DNA of 46,957 nt from Cognatundibacterium curvum (GTDB lineage: Bacteria; Pseudomonadota; Gammaproteobacteria; Burkholderiales; Burkholderiaceae_D). The translations under genes and the position numbers were made by a program. Positions within the stretch are counted from its first letter, which is position 1. The number at the start of each line of letters is the position of its first letter. Below are positions 16,959 to 24,298 of this stretch, piece after piece. The stretch is taken from NCBI RefSeq assembly GCF_014284235.1, contig NZ_JACOGD010000014.1:1-46957 (forward strand), read 5' to 3'. Under the pieces are notes generated by a model. The model saw only the letters and a program-made list of their open reading frames with translations. It had not been told where the DNA came from and searched no databases.

Positions 16959-18197
16959 ATGTCATCTGCCGCAAAAAATATTCTATATCTTGTATTTGTG
17001 CAGGGAATTATCTATCTGTCTCCATTGCTCACTTTGCCCTATCTGACCAGGAAGCTGGAGATTGAGCAATTTGCGGCACTCAGTTTTGCCCAGGTTTTTG
17101 TTCAATATTTTGTGTTGGTGACTGACTATGGGTTTGGAATTACGGCCACAAGGCTGATCGCACTGGCACCGGGGAGTGTCAAAAATATTTCTGAAATTGT
17201 TAGTAATACGCTGGCGGTGAAGCTTTTGCTGGCTTGTTTGATGGCCGTGGTTTGCGTTGTGTTGGTTTGGCTGATCCCAGCTTTGCACACATCAATTTGG
17301 CTGATTGCTGCAACTTTCACAGGTGTTTACGGTAATGCTCTGTTTCCCACCTGGTTGTTTCAGGGCATAGAAAGAATGAGAGACCTGGCTCTGATTACCG
17401 GACTCTCCCGTTTGCTTGTGTTGCCACCAATTTTCTTTTTCATTCATACACCGGATGACGTAGTCCTGGCAGGTGCTTTGTTAAATGCACCTGGCTTACT
17501 GGCAGCGTTAATGTCATTTATCGTGTTAAGGCAGCAGAAGGTTTTCGAATGGGTGCCGGTAAGCTGGATACGTATGCGAGATATGTTGCGTGAGGGTTGG
17601 CATGTATTCATTTCCAACATCTTTATCAGCTTATATACGGTGGTCAATCTTACTTTGTTAAAGTTTTTAGGCACACCGGAACAAGTCGCTTTTTTTGCCG
17701 CAAGCGACAAAATACGTTTTGCAATTCAGGGGTTCATTCAACCCATCGCGAGTGCTTTATTTCCACGCTTTGCTGCTATGGGACGTAACTATCAAAGTGA
17801 AGAGTTTGTAAAGCTAAACCGTTTAGGTTGGATCGCTTTGGTAGGCACGCAAATAGTGGGGGCTCTTGTGGTTTTCTTCGGGGCAGATCTGATCGCGAAA
17901 TATTATTTTGGTACGGCCTTTGAGGGGATTAGTATTTATCTCAAAGCATTTGCTGTGCTACCAGTGGTGATCGCAGTCGCCACGGTTTTTGCTCAGTGGC
18001 GATTATTGGCGCTGGGTGAGGGGGCGGCACTTAGTCGCGTCTATATGGTAGCTGGCCCAGTGCATATCGTGTATGCGATTATCGCGACTAGCTATTGGGG
18101 ATGGGGTGGATTATTGGCCAGTGTTTACCTGACCGAAATCATGATTACACTTGTTATGTATTTTATCCTCAGGAAAAAGCGCATTCACATATTTTGA
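16959..18197 (+). CDS. wzx: Wzx-type polysaccharide flippase
   Basis: A 412-aa MOP-superfamily membrane protein with about 12 hydrophobic segments. The N-terminus AAKNILYLVFVQGIIYLSPLLTLPYLTRKL is characteristic of RfbX/Wzx proteins. Internal landmarks are TDYGFGITATRLIA and LFPTWLFQGIERM. It should flip undecaprenyl-diphosphate-linked repeat units from the cytoplasmic to the periplasmic face, downstream of the WecA-like enzyme. It is the last gene of the locus here and converges with the DUF2269 gene (37-base gap). No Wzy-like polymerase or glycosyltransferase is present in this window, so those must be elsewhere. Confidence 0.87.
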   Translation: MSSAAKNILYLVFVQGIIYLSPLLTLPYLTRKLEIEQFAALSFAQVFVQYFVLVTDYGFGITATRLIALAPGSVKNISEIVSNTLAVKLLLACLMAVVCVVLVWLIPALHTSIWLIAATFTGVYGNALFPTWLFQGIERMRDLALITGLSRLLVLPPIFFFIHTPDDVVLAGALLNAPGLLAALMSFIVLRQQKVFEWVPVSWIRMRDMLREGWHVFISNIFISLYTVVNLTLLKFLGTPEQVAFFAASDKIRFAIQGFIQPIASALFPRFAAMGRNYQSEEFVKLNRLGWIALVGTQIVGALVVFFGADLIAKYYFGTAFEGISIYLKAFAVLPVVIAVATVFAQWRLLALGEGAALSRVYMVAGPVHIVYAIIATSYWGWGGLLASVYLTEIMITLVMYFILRKKRIHIF

Positions 18198-18234
18198 TGC
18201 GCTAATTCCGTCATGGAGTAAAGGCTCGAGGTTT

Positions 18235-18705
18235 TTAAAGCAGTGGCTTATTCACCATCAGATAAAACACCCCTAGCATCGCGATAAACGCAGGGTAGCC
18301 GAGTCGCTCCCAGTATTTGGTGTAGCGCCAATACCGTGCTGGCAGTGCTGTCTTGGTCGCCACTGCCTGTGCTGCCATGTGTTTCAATTGAATTTGCAGC
18401 CAGACCACAGGAAGCCAGCAGAGTCCGGCCAAACAGTATAAAAGTATGGACGCCATGAGCCAGGGCGTGCTCAAAGGCCAGCCTGCTAAATACGCCATGC
18501 TGACGCCGCTGATGGGTTGGATCAGCACCGCTGGCGTGGTGAAGCACCAGTCCGCAAACACTACCAGCCGAGTGACTACCATTTGTGCTTCTGTGTTTCC
18601 GCTACGGTTCGCGAAAAAGAGATAAAAAGCCGAGCCGAAACCAGTGCCGACCAATAAAACAGATGAAATAATATGTAAGGTTTTTAGCAGCAGATAGCTA
18701 TTCAT
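18235..18705 (-). CDS. DUF2269-family integral membrane protein
   Basis: A 156-aa membrane protein with four hydrophobic segments (about residues 5-28, 46-68, 78-104 and 131-151). The N-terminus LLLKTLHIISSVLLVGTGFGSAFYLFF, with His near the start of the first helix, matches the DUF2269 family. Family function is unknown; the conserved His might be functional. It is the last gene of a three-gene unit, and its ATG overlaps the stop of the SDR gene by four bases (18702-18705), so translation is coupled. Its partners are redox-type proteins, which suggests a membrane redox or transport role, but this is inference. Confidence 0.8.
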   Translation of the reverse strand: MNSYLLLKTLHIISSVLLVGTGFGSAFYLFFANRSGNTEAQMVVTRLVVFADWCFTTPAVLIQPISGVSMAYLAGWPLSTPWLMASILLYCLAGLCWLPVVWLQIQLKHMAAQAVATKTALPARYWRYTKYWERLGYPAFIAMLGVFYLMVNKPLL

Positions 18706-20003
18706 GATGCTTTCCTGTCGCTAGATATTAAGCTGATCAGCAGGGCGACGATGGCCACATTTTTTAATACCGGCCCAAACGGATGTAGCCAGAATTGTGG
18801 CAGGTAGAGGGCGATCAGCAAGCTGTAAATTCCAATCAGTCCAAGCTGGAATGTCCATAATTTACGCGATGGTGCAAATACGCAGGCTAAGCCCAGTAAT
18901 CCATCCAGGATGCCAGCGCTATACAGCAGAGGCAAATGTAAGCTTGCCGGGATGGGCAAAGCTTGCAGGAGTCGCAGGCTATCCTGCAGTGGATACAATC
19001 CTAGCGATAAGACGGCGGTGATTATCCATATCGAAGCCAAGGTAAAGCGATAGAAAATCAGATGCCATTTCAATAGTGCTTCGCTGGCGAGCATGCTGTC
19101 CGGGATTTGAGGGAACCAGCTTTCTTTATTTCGGCTTGGGCGTGCCAGCAATTGTTGCAGTGGCACCGGATCGGCCACATTGTTGTTTTCCAGCATACGC
19201 AAACTGTCGCGACTCAGCACCTGTTGAGGAAAAAACCGTGCCAAGCCAGCCGCGGTATGCATGAGCCATAAGGGGATGCACAGCACGCGGCCAGCTCGCA
19301 GTCCCATCAGCGCGCGGTAATTGATTAGCATTTCCGTGTAAGTCATGGCGCTGGGTCCCACCACGTTCAATTCCAGCGTCGCGCATGCCGGTGTCGATAA
19401 GCAGCGCACAACTGCCTCGCAAAGATCATCAATGTGAACGGGTTGCAGACGCTGCTTGCCATCGCCGGGAACTAGTAAAACCGGCAGGCTGGCCAACATT
19501 CTGAAAAAGCGGCTACTGATGCCATCCATGCCAACGATCAGCGAGGGACGAAGTATCAAGGCGCATAAGTCCGATTGCAGTAAAAAGCGATCTGCTTCAC
19601 GCTTAGTGCGTAAGTAAGGACTCATGCCCTCTTGTATTTGCGAGTCCTGGTTGCCGCCCAGCGCAGAAATCTGCACGATGCGTGTTATGCCTAGCCGCTG
19701 AGCCGCCTGGTACATGGCGATGGGTGCATCACGGTGTATCGCCTCAAAGGTTTGCTTGCCCGACTCATGCAAAATACCGATGGCGTTGATGATGACATCA
19801 ATCTGCCCCGCCTGTTGCAGACGTGATTCCCAAACGCTGGCCTGGGTATCGCTCGAAAAATCCATCCACATTTCATCCTGAGCAGCACGTGTGGTACGGT
19901 GGGCGGGTCTGATGCCACGCAGGATCTGATGTCCGGCAGCTTGTAATTGCAGGCATAAATGCCTGCCAATAAAGCCGTTTGCTCCACAGACCAGGATCTT
20001 CAT
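18702..20003 (-). CDS. SDR (NAD(P)-binding epimerase-like) protein fused to a DoxX-like membrane domain
   Basis: A 433-aa two-domain protein. Residues 1 to about 290 are an extended/atypical short-chain dehydrogenase fold with GANGFIGRHLC (GxxGxxG nucleotide-binding loop, about residues 7-17), INAIGILHES, and a Tyr-x3-Lys catalytic pair in YLRTK. Residues from about 313 to 430 hold four hydrophobic helices of the DoxX-like type (LLYSAGILDGLLGLACVF is typical). This fusion is known in genomes as an SDR family oxidoreductase with a DoxX-like C-terminus, with no defined substrate. Both ends overlap neighbouring genes by four bases. It is probably membrane-anchored with its catalytic domain in the cytoplasm. 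Confidence 0.85.
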   Translation of the reverse strand: MKILVCGANGFIGRHLCLQLQAAGHQILRGIRPAHRTTRAAQDEMWMDFSSDTQASVWESRLQQAGQIDVIINAIGILHESGKQTFEAIHRDAPIAMYQAAQRLGITRIVQISALGGNQDSQIQEGMSPYLRTKREADRFLLQSDLCALILRPSLIVGMDGISSRFFRMLASLPVLLVPGDGKQRLQPVHIDDLCEAVVRCLSTPACATLELNVVGPSAMTYTEMLINYRALMGLRAGRVLCIPLWLMHTAAGLARFFPQQVLSRDSLRMLENNNVADPVPLQQLLARPSRNKESWFPQIPDSMLASEALLKWHLIFYRFTLASIWIITAVLSLGLYPLQDSLRLLQALPIPASLHLPLLYSAGILDGLLGLACVFAPSRKLWTFQLGLIGIYSLLIALYLPQFWLHPFGPVLKNVAIVALLISLISSDRKAS

Positions 20004-20455
20004 GATGCATCCTTGTAATCCTTACGTTCACATGCGTCGTCTTTGCAGGCTTGACTGCGACGCAGCGCACGCCGGGCCGCCAGACGAAATAGTGGGCCTG
20101 AAAGCACCCAGCTTAAGCGATTTCGATTGTTGGCAATATGCGGATAGAGCCAGTCGAACACCGGTTTCAGTAAGGGCCATCCGCTTGCGGCGGTGATCCA
20201 GCCCAGACCGACCGCGTCATAAGCTAACCGGAATACTTCCATGCCATGCAGCAGTTGGCCATCGGCACGTATGGCATGAATAATTCGCATCAAATCTGCT
20301 TTGGCGACCGGACATAAGGACGCGTCATAATCGGGGGCAGAAACGTCGATAAAACGCAATTGTCCGGCCTGATTACGTGCTCTCAGGTTATCGATCTCCA
20401 GTTTGCAAAGCGGGCAGGATTCGTCATACAAAATGGTCAGTGGATAAATTCCCAT
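20000..20455 (-). CDS. DCC-family (DUF393) thiol-disulfide oxidoreductase-like protein
   Basis: A 151-aa protein. ILYDESCPLCKLEID (about residues 8-22) carries the CxxC pair C14/C17 of the DCC family, a thioredoxin-like group named after its DxxCxxC motif. GMEVFRLAYDAVGLGW and the following hydrophobic segments are also typical. No signal peptide; the C-terminus is basic and contains two more cysteines. It is the first gene of the unit. The ATG (20455) is preceded by AGGGAG as ribosome site and by the operator at 20493-20521. Its stop overlaps the SDR start by four bases. A redox partnership with the SDR-DoxX protein is plausible but not shown. Confidence 0.85.
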   Translation of the reverse strand: MGIYPLTILYDESCPLCKLEIDNLRARNQAGQLRFIDVSAPDYDASLCPVAKADLMRIIHAIRADGQLLHGMEVFRLAYDAVGLGWITAASGWPLLKPVFDWLYPHIANNRNRLSWVLSGPLFRLAARRALRRSQACKDDACERKDYKDAS

Positions 20456-20492
20456 CGTGATCTCCCTCTGATTAAGTGTGGTTATGGATATT

Positions 20493-20521
20493 GTTTCTGT
20501 AATTTCTGTTAAAACAGAAAT
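20493..20521 (-). promoter_or_regulatory. Operator of the DCC operon, probable GbsR-type regulator binding site
   Basis: A perfect palindrome ATTTCTGT-N4-ACAGAAAT at 20502-20521, with a third half-site GTTTCTGT at 20493-20500 one base away on the gene-proximal side. On the minus strand the palindrome centre contains TTAACA (5/6 to a -35 box), so a bound repressor would cover the promoter. The same arrangement occurs at 21144-21172, in front of the regulator gene. The -10 element here is weak (TATCCA, 16-base spacer). Confidence 0.75.
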
Positions 20522-20532
20522 GCATGTTTTTT

Positions 20533-20563
20533 AAAAAACGCTGAGATTGTTCTTCCTCAGCGT
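20533..20563 (-). terminator. Intrinsic terminator of the GbsR-type regulator gene
   Basis: ACGCTGAG (20538-20545) pairs with CTCAGCGT (20556-20563). Read on the minus strand, the stem runs into TTTTT (20537-20533). It separates the regulator transcript from the DCC-SDR-DUF2269 operon, so the two units need their own promoters. Confidence 0.8.
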
Positions 20564-20591
20564 CAATCTGAATGCGGCGTGAATGCCCGCA

Positions 20592-21128
20592 TCAAGACGT
20601 CTTATCTTCACCTCGGACCAGTTTTTGTACCGCAGCACCCATTTTGAGCAGTTTCATCAAGGTGGCGGGTTCCAGTCTTAACATCTCATCGGTCCAGCTG
20701 GTCAGCGTTTGCATCAGTGCCAGTGTCTCGCTAATTCTTAACTGGGTCGCCTTGTCTTCCTGACCTATATCCGGGCTATCCAGGCATTGCTGCAAAATGC
20801 CTATGGTTGGGCTTAGCTCGCGCTCTTTGCGCTCTCTGACCACGGTGCGGAATAGTTCCCAAACATCCAGCGAAGTTTCGAAATGTGCGCGCCGGTCACC
20901 CATCACATGGGCCAGTTTCACCAGCTTCCAGTTCTGCAGCTCTTTCAGTGAGTTCGATACATTCGAGCGGGCCACCCCCAAGGTGTCCGCAATTTCCTCT
21001 GCGTGCAGCGGGCAACCTGCGATATAGAGCAGGGCATGAATCTGGCTTACTGTGCGATTGACGCCCCATAAGGTGCCCATCTCGCCCCAGTGCAGAATAA
21101 ATTTTTGTTTTACAGGTGTCAGTTCCAT
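20592..21128 (-). CDS. GbsR/MarR-family transcriptional regulator
   Basis: A 178-aa winged-helix regulator. The start FILHWGEMGTLWGVNRTVSQIHALLYI is the GbsR-type N-terminus. The helix-turn-helix follows at about residues 40-65 (LHAEEIADTLGVARSNVSNSLKELQNWKLV), and the wing contains GDRRAHFET. The C-terminal half is helical and probably mediates dimerisation. Family members act as repressors, some with osmolytes or other small ligands. The gene has a near-consensus promoter whose -35 lies in a palindrome, and the same palindrome precedes the adjacent operon, so autoregulation and control of that operon are likely. The ATG is six bases after the -10 box, so the mRNA is predicted to be leaderless. 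Confidence 0.87.
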   Translation of the reverse strand: MELTPVKQKFILHWGEMGTLWGVNRTVSQIHALLYIAGCPLHAEEIADTLGVARSNVSNSLKELQNWKLVKLAHVMGDRRAHFETSLDVWELFRTVVRERKERELSPTIGILQQCLDSPDIGQEDKATQLRISETLALMQTLTSWTDEMLRLEPATLMKLLKMGAAVQKLVRGEDKTS

Positions 21129-21134
21129 GCGCTG

Positions 21135-21172
21135 AGTTTAGGTATTTCGGTTATTTCTGTCAAGACAGAAAT
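21135..21172 (-). promoter_or_regulatory. Promoter and operator of the GbsR-type regulator gene
   Basis: On the minus strand: TTGACA (21163-21158, perfect -35), 17-base spacer, TAAACT (21140-21135, 4/6 to TATAAT). The -35 lies in the centre of the palindrome ATTTCTGT-N4-ACAGAAAT (21153-21172). A third half-site, ATTTCGGT (21144-21151), follows one base away, in the spacer. The transcription start is expected about seven bases after the -10, at the A of the ATG (21128). Confidence 0.78.
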
Positions 21173-21244
21173 TTATGCGTGTTTGATTTCGTCATTTGTG
21201 CGTTCAGTTAGCCTGCATCTCTTCGCGCTAAGCAGGCACAGAAG

Positions 21245-21277
21245 AGGGGATAAGATTGTTGCTGGTTCCTATCCCCT
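21245..21277. other. Hairpin downstream of ycaO, possible weak terminator
   Basis: AGGGGATA (21245-21252) is complementary to TATCCCCT (21270-21277) across a 17-base loop. There is no T run on either strand, so intrinsic termination is doubtful. It may serve as an mRNA 3'-end structure for ycaO. Confidence 0.3.
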
Positions 21278-21290
21278 GCTTCATCAGGTA

Positions 21291-23003
21291 TTACGCAAAC
21301 AGCTTATCGTAGGCCTTCAGCAAGCCCTGATGCATGGCGCTGCCCTGCATATCGCTTCCTAATTCGTCCAGACCAAAAAAGCGTTCGCTGCGATCCAGTA
21401 AAGCCTCTGCCTGACGGAAGGTATCCGCGCCGTATAGCAGAATCAGCGCGCGCAGATAGTTCTCGCTATCTTCTAGCTTCAATATGCTTTCTACGCAGCG
21501 ATAAACCAGTCTGCGGTCCTTGCTCAGGTCATTGAAGTGATGGATCCAGTCACAGCCTTCCAGAATCGCTTCGGTATCGCCGGTGGCTAATGCCAGCAAG
21601 GTTTTGAGTTCACCGATGCGTAACTGCTTCCATGCGGTGCCAACAGGAATAGCCAGCCCCAGGATCTCCCACAGCGGACGTTCATCGTTCAGATTCATGG
21701 TTTGCAAGTCAGCCAGCAGCGCTGCACACTCAGCTTCGCTCAGACTGTGCAGGCGCAGCAGGGCCGGGCGGATGTGATTGCCTATGCTATTGTTTTCCCA
21801 CTCCAGGTCTTCGACCGGATAAATTTCCGACATGCCAGGCACCAGTATGCGGCAGCTATAGGCTCCTTGCTCTGAGAAATCGGAGACATAGATGTCCTTG
21901 CCTTCAGCATGAATCGCATTCACCAGCCATGCATAATCTTCGGCTGTGGTGGTGCTGAAATTCCAGTCAGCGAATGCATAGTCAGGTTCATCGCTCAGGA
22001 AGTCCCAGCTGATCACGCCACTGGAATCAACAAAGTGGATTTCCAGATTGGCGACCGCATTGATTTCATCCATGTCAAAGCCTGGTTCCGGGAAGCCGGT
22101 CAGGGTTTCGAGCGCACGGCCTTGCAGCAATTCGGTTAATGCACGTTCCAGTGCAATTTCAAAGCGAGGATGCGCGCCAAAACTCGCGAATATGCCCTGA
22201 TCACCCGGGTGCAGCAAGGTGACATTCATGACCGGATACTGACCACCTAAAGAGGCGTCGCGTACCAGGATGCCGAAACCGGCTTTTCTGAGGCCAGCAA
22301 TACCTGCTGCGATTCTTGGAAAACGGGCGATGACTTCATCCGGTACTTCAGGCAGGCAGATGCCTTCGCTGATGATGCGGTATTTGACATGACGTTCGAA
22401 AATTTCAGACAGTGCCTGACTGCGCGCTTCCATCATGGTATTGCCGGCCGCCATACCATTGCTCACATACAGATTGCCGATAATATTGACCGGTACATAG
22501 GCGACTGCATCGTCGCGCAGGCGCGTGTAAGGCAGGGTGCAAATGCCGCGTGCTACGTTGCCGGAATTGAGGTCGACCAGCACGCTGGCATCGATTTCGC
22601 CATCCGGGTTATAAAAATCGTGCAGCTCAGGATTGAGCATGTCAGCAGGCCAGCTGCCATCTTCTTCAGGCTGGAACCAACGCTCTTGCGGGTAGTGTAC
22701 AAAAGGACGGTTGGCTCTGGTTTCGCCCAGATAAAAGTGGGTCCAGAAATAGTGGGTGCCCAGACGCTCAAAAAATTCACCTAATGCGCTGGCGCGTGCG
22801 GCCAGCTCGGTGCCACCCTTGCCATTGGCGAATAACATCGGGCATTCCTGGTCTTTTACGTGGACCGACCAGATGCCCTCTATCTCATTGATCCAGGAAG
22901 ATTCATTCAGTACAAAACCACGCGCTGCCAGTTTGGCCTGCATGGTGGCGATGGTTGATTCAAGCGAGGCATCTTTGCCAGGTATAAAGCTCTCGGTGTG
23001 CAT
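21291..23003 (-). CDS. ycaO: YcaO, ATP-grasp-like accessory protein (RimO partner type)
   Basis: A 570-aa protein closely resembling E. coli YcaO along its length. The N-terminus SFIPGKDASLESTIA, then ALGEFFERLGTHYF, MNIIGNLYVSNGM-like VNIIGNLYVSNGMAAGNT, FASFGAHPRFEIALERALTELLQGR and VPGMSEIYP are conserved. YcaO-domain proteins bind ATP and activate backbone amides. E. coli YcaO is known for its involvement in beta-methylthiolation of ribosomal protein S12 with RimO. A further reading frame extends to 23039, but ATG 23003 gives the family N-terminus and has GGGGC upstream. The C-terminal TPR-like part is present. No rimO or azole-peptide genes are adjacent. It is divergent from apbC. Confidence 0.92.
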   Translation of the reverse strand: MHTESFIPGKDASLESTIATMQAKLAARGFVLNESSWINEIEGIWSVHVKDQECPMLFANGKGGTELAARASALGEFFERLGTHYFWTHFYLGETRANRPFVHYPQERWFQPEEDGSWPADMLNPELHDFYNPDGEIDASVLVDLNSGNVARGICTLPYTRLRDDAVAYVPVNIIGNLYVSNGMAAGNTMMEARSQALSEIFERHVKYRIISEGICLPEVPDEVIARFPRIAAGIAGLRKAGFGILVRDASLGGQYPVMNVTLLHPGDQGIFASFGAHPRFEIALERALTELLQGRALETLTGFPEPGFDMDEINAVANLEIHFVDSSGVISWDFLSDEPDYAFADWNFSTTTAEDYAWLVNAIHAEGKDIYVSDFSEQGAYSCRILVPGMSEIYPVEDLEWENNSIGNHIRPALLRLHSLSEAECAALLADLQTMNLNDERPLWEILGLAIPVGTAWKQLRIGELKTLLALATGDTEAILEGCDWIHHFNDLSKDRRLVYRCVESILKLEDSENYLRALILLYGADTFRQAEALLDRSERFFGLDELGSDMQGSAMHQGLLKAYDKLFA

Positions 23004-23207
23004 ATCTGCCCCAAAAAAATAAAAAGGTGGGCGCACCATACACGAATGTCAGCAAAAAAAGTCAGGGATTATTGCAGCAGGAAGGAAAATGTCTGAAAAA
23101 CTGCCGCGTTATATCCGCTGTATGGGCTAAAAGTCCTTATGCGCTCAGGGCTTTCGGGTTGCCTGCAGCAATTTGCGCTAGACTTGCGGCATTGAATGGA
23201 GAAGCAA

Positions 23208-24296
23208 ATGACACTCACAGCAGAACTGATCAAACAAACCTTATCCCAGGTCATCGATCCAAATACGCAAAAAGATTTCGTCGCGACGAAATCCGTCAAA
23301 AATATACAAATACAAGGCGCCGATATCAGCCTGGATATTGAGCTCGCTTACCCGGCAAAAAGTCAGCTGACCCTGATACGCGAACTGGTCAGCAATGCGC
23401 TGCAAGCCTTGCCTGGCGTGGCGCAGGTGCATGTCGCGGTCAGCGTCAAGATCGTTGCGCATGCGGTGCAGCGTGGCATTAAGCTGATGCCGAATGTGAA
23501 AAATATTATCGCTGTTGCGTCTGGTAAGGGCGGGGTCGGTAAGTCCACCACCGCAGTCAATCTGGCGCTGGCGCTGGCTGCAGAAGGTGCGGCAGTTGGT
23601 ATTCTGGATGCGGACATTTATGGTCCTTCGCAACCGATGATGATGGGCATACAAGGGCGTCCTGAAACTGTGGACGGCAAAACCATGGAGCCGCTGGAAA
23701 ATCACGGTCTGCAGGTATCCTCGATAGGTTTCATGATCGATCCGGACGAGCCTATGGTCTGGCGTGGACCTATCGTGACTCAGGCCTTGCAGCAATTACT
23801 GCAGCAAACGAACTGGCGCGATCTCGATTATCTGATCGTGGATATGCCACCGGGTACCGGTGACGTACAGCTGACGCTGTCGCAGAAGGTGCCAGTGACG
23901 GGTGCTGTGATCGTGACCACACCGCAGGATATCGCCTTGCTGGATGCGCGCAAGGGCTTGAAGATGTTTGAAAAGGTCGATATTCCTATCATCGGCATCG
24001 TCGAAAATATGAGTACCCATATTTGCTCGAATTGCGGTCATGCCGAGTCTATCTTCGGTGAAGGTGGTGGCCAGAAAATGTGCGCTGACTTCGGTCTCGA
24101 TTTCCTGGGGGGATTGCCGTTGACGATGTCTATCCGTCAGCAAGCTGATTCCGGTCAGCCTACCGTGGTGGCTGATCCCGATGGTCCTATCGCTGCCATT
24201 TACAAAGATATCGCGCGCCGTGTCGCTGTCAAAGTGGCTGACAAAGCGAAAGATATGAGCAGTAAATTCCCTAGTATTTCTATTCAACATACCTGA
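23208..24296 (+). CDS. apbC: Iron-sulfur cluster carrier protein ApbC (Mrp/NBP35 family P-loop ATPase)
   Basis: A 362-aa Mrp-type protein. It has an N-terminal MIP18/DUF59-like domain (about 1-85, TLSQVIDPNTQKDFV), then a deviant Walker A, ASGKGGVGKSTTAVNLA (about 104-120), DADIYGPSQP and VDMPPGTGDVQLTLSQ. The C-terminal ICSNCGHAESIFGEGGG contains the CxxC pair that bridges a 4Fe-4S cluster at the dimer interface. It loads Fe-S clusters onto apoproteins in the cytoplasm. ATG 23208 is chosen over 23196 because GGAGAAG lies just upstream and the family N-terminus starts there. ribD follows after two bases. Confidence 0.93.
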   Translation: MTLTAELIKQTLSQVIDPNTQKDFVATKSVKNIQIQGADISLDIELAYPAKSQLTLIRELVSNALQALPGVAQVHVAVSVKIVAHAVQRGIKLMPNVKNIIAVASGKGGVGKSTTAVNLALALAAEGAAVGILDADIYGPSQPMMMGIQGRPETVDGKTMEPLENHGLQVSSIGFMIDPDEPMVWRGPIVTQALQQLLQQTNWRDLDYLIVDMPPGTGDVQLTLSQKVPVTGAVIVTTPQDIALLDARKGLKMFEKVDIPIIGIVENMSTHICSNCGHAESIFGEGGGQKMCADFGLDFLGGLPLTMSIRQQADSGQPTVVADPDGPIAAIYKDIARRVAVKVADKAKDMSSKFPSISIQHT

Positions 24297-24298
24297 GT

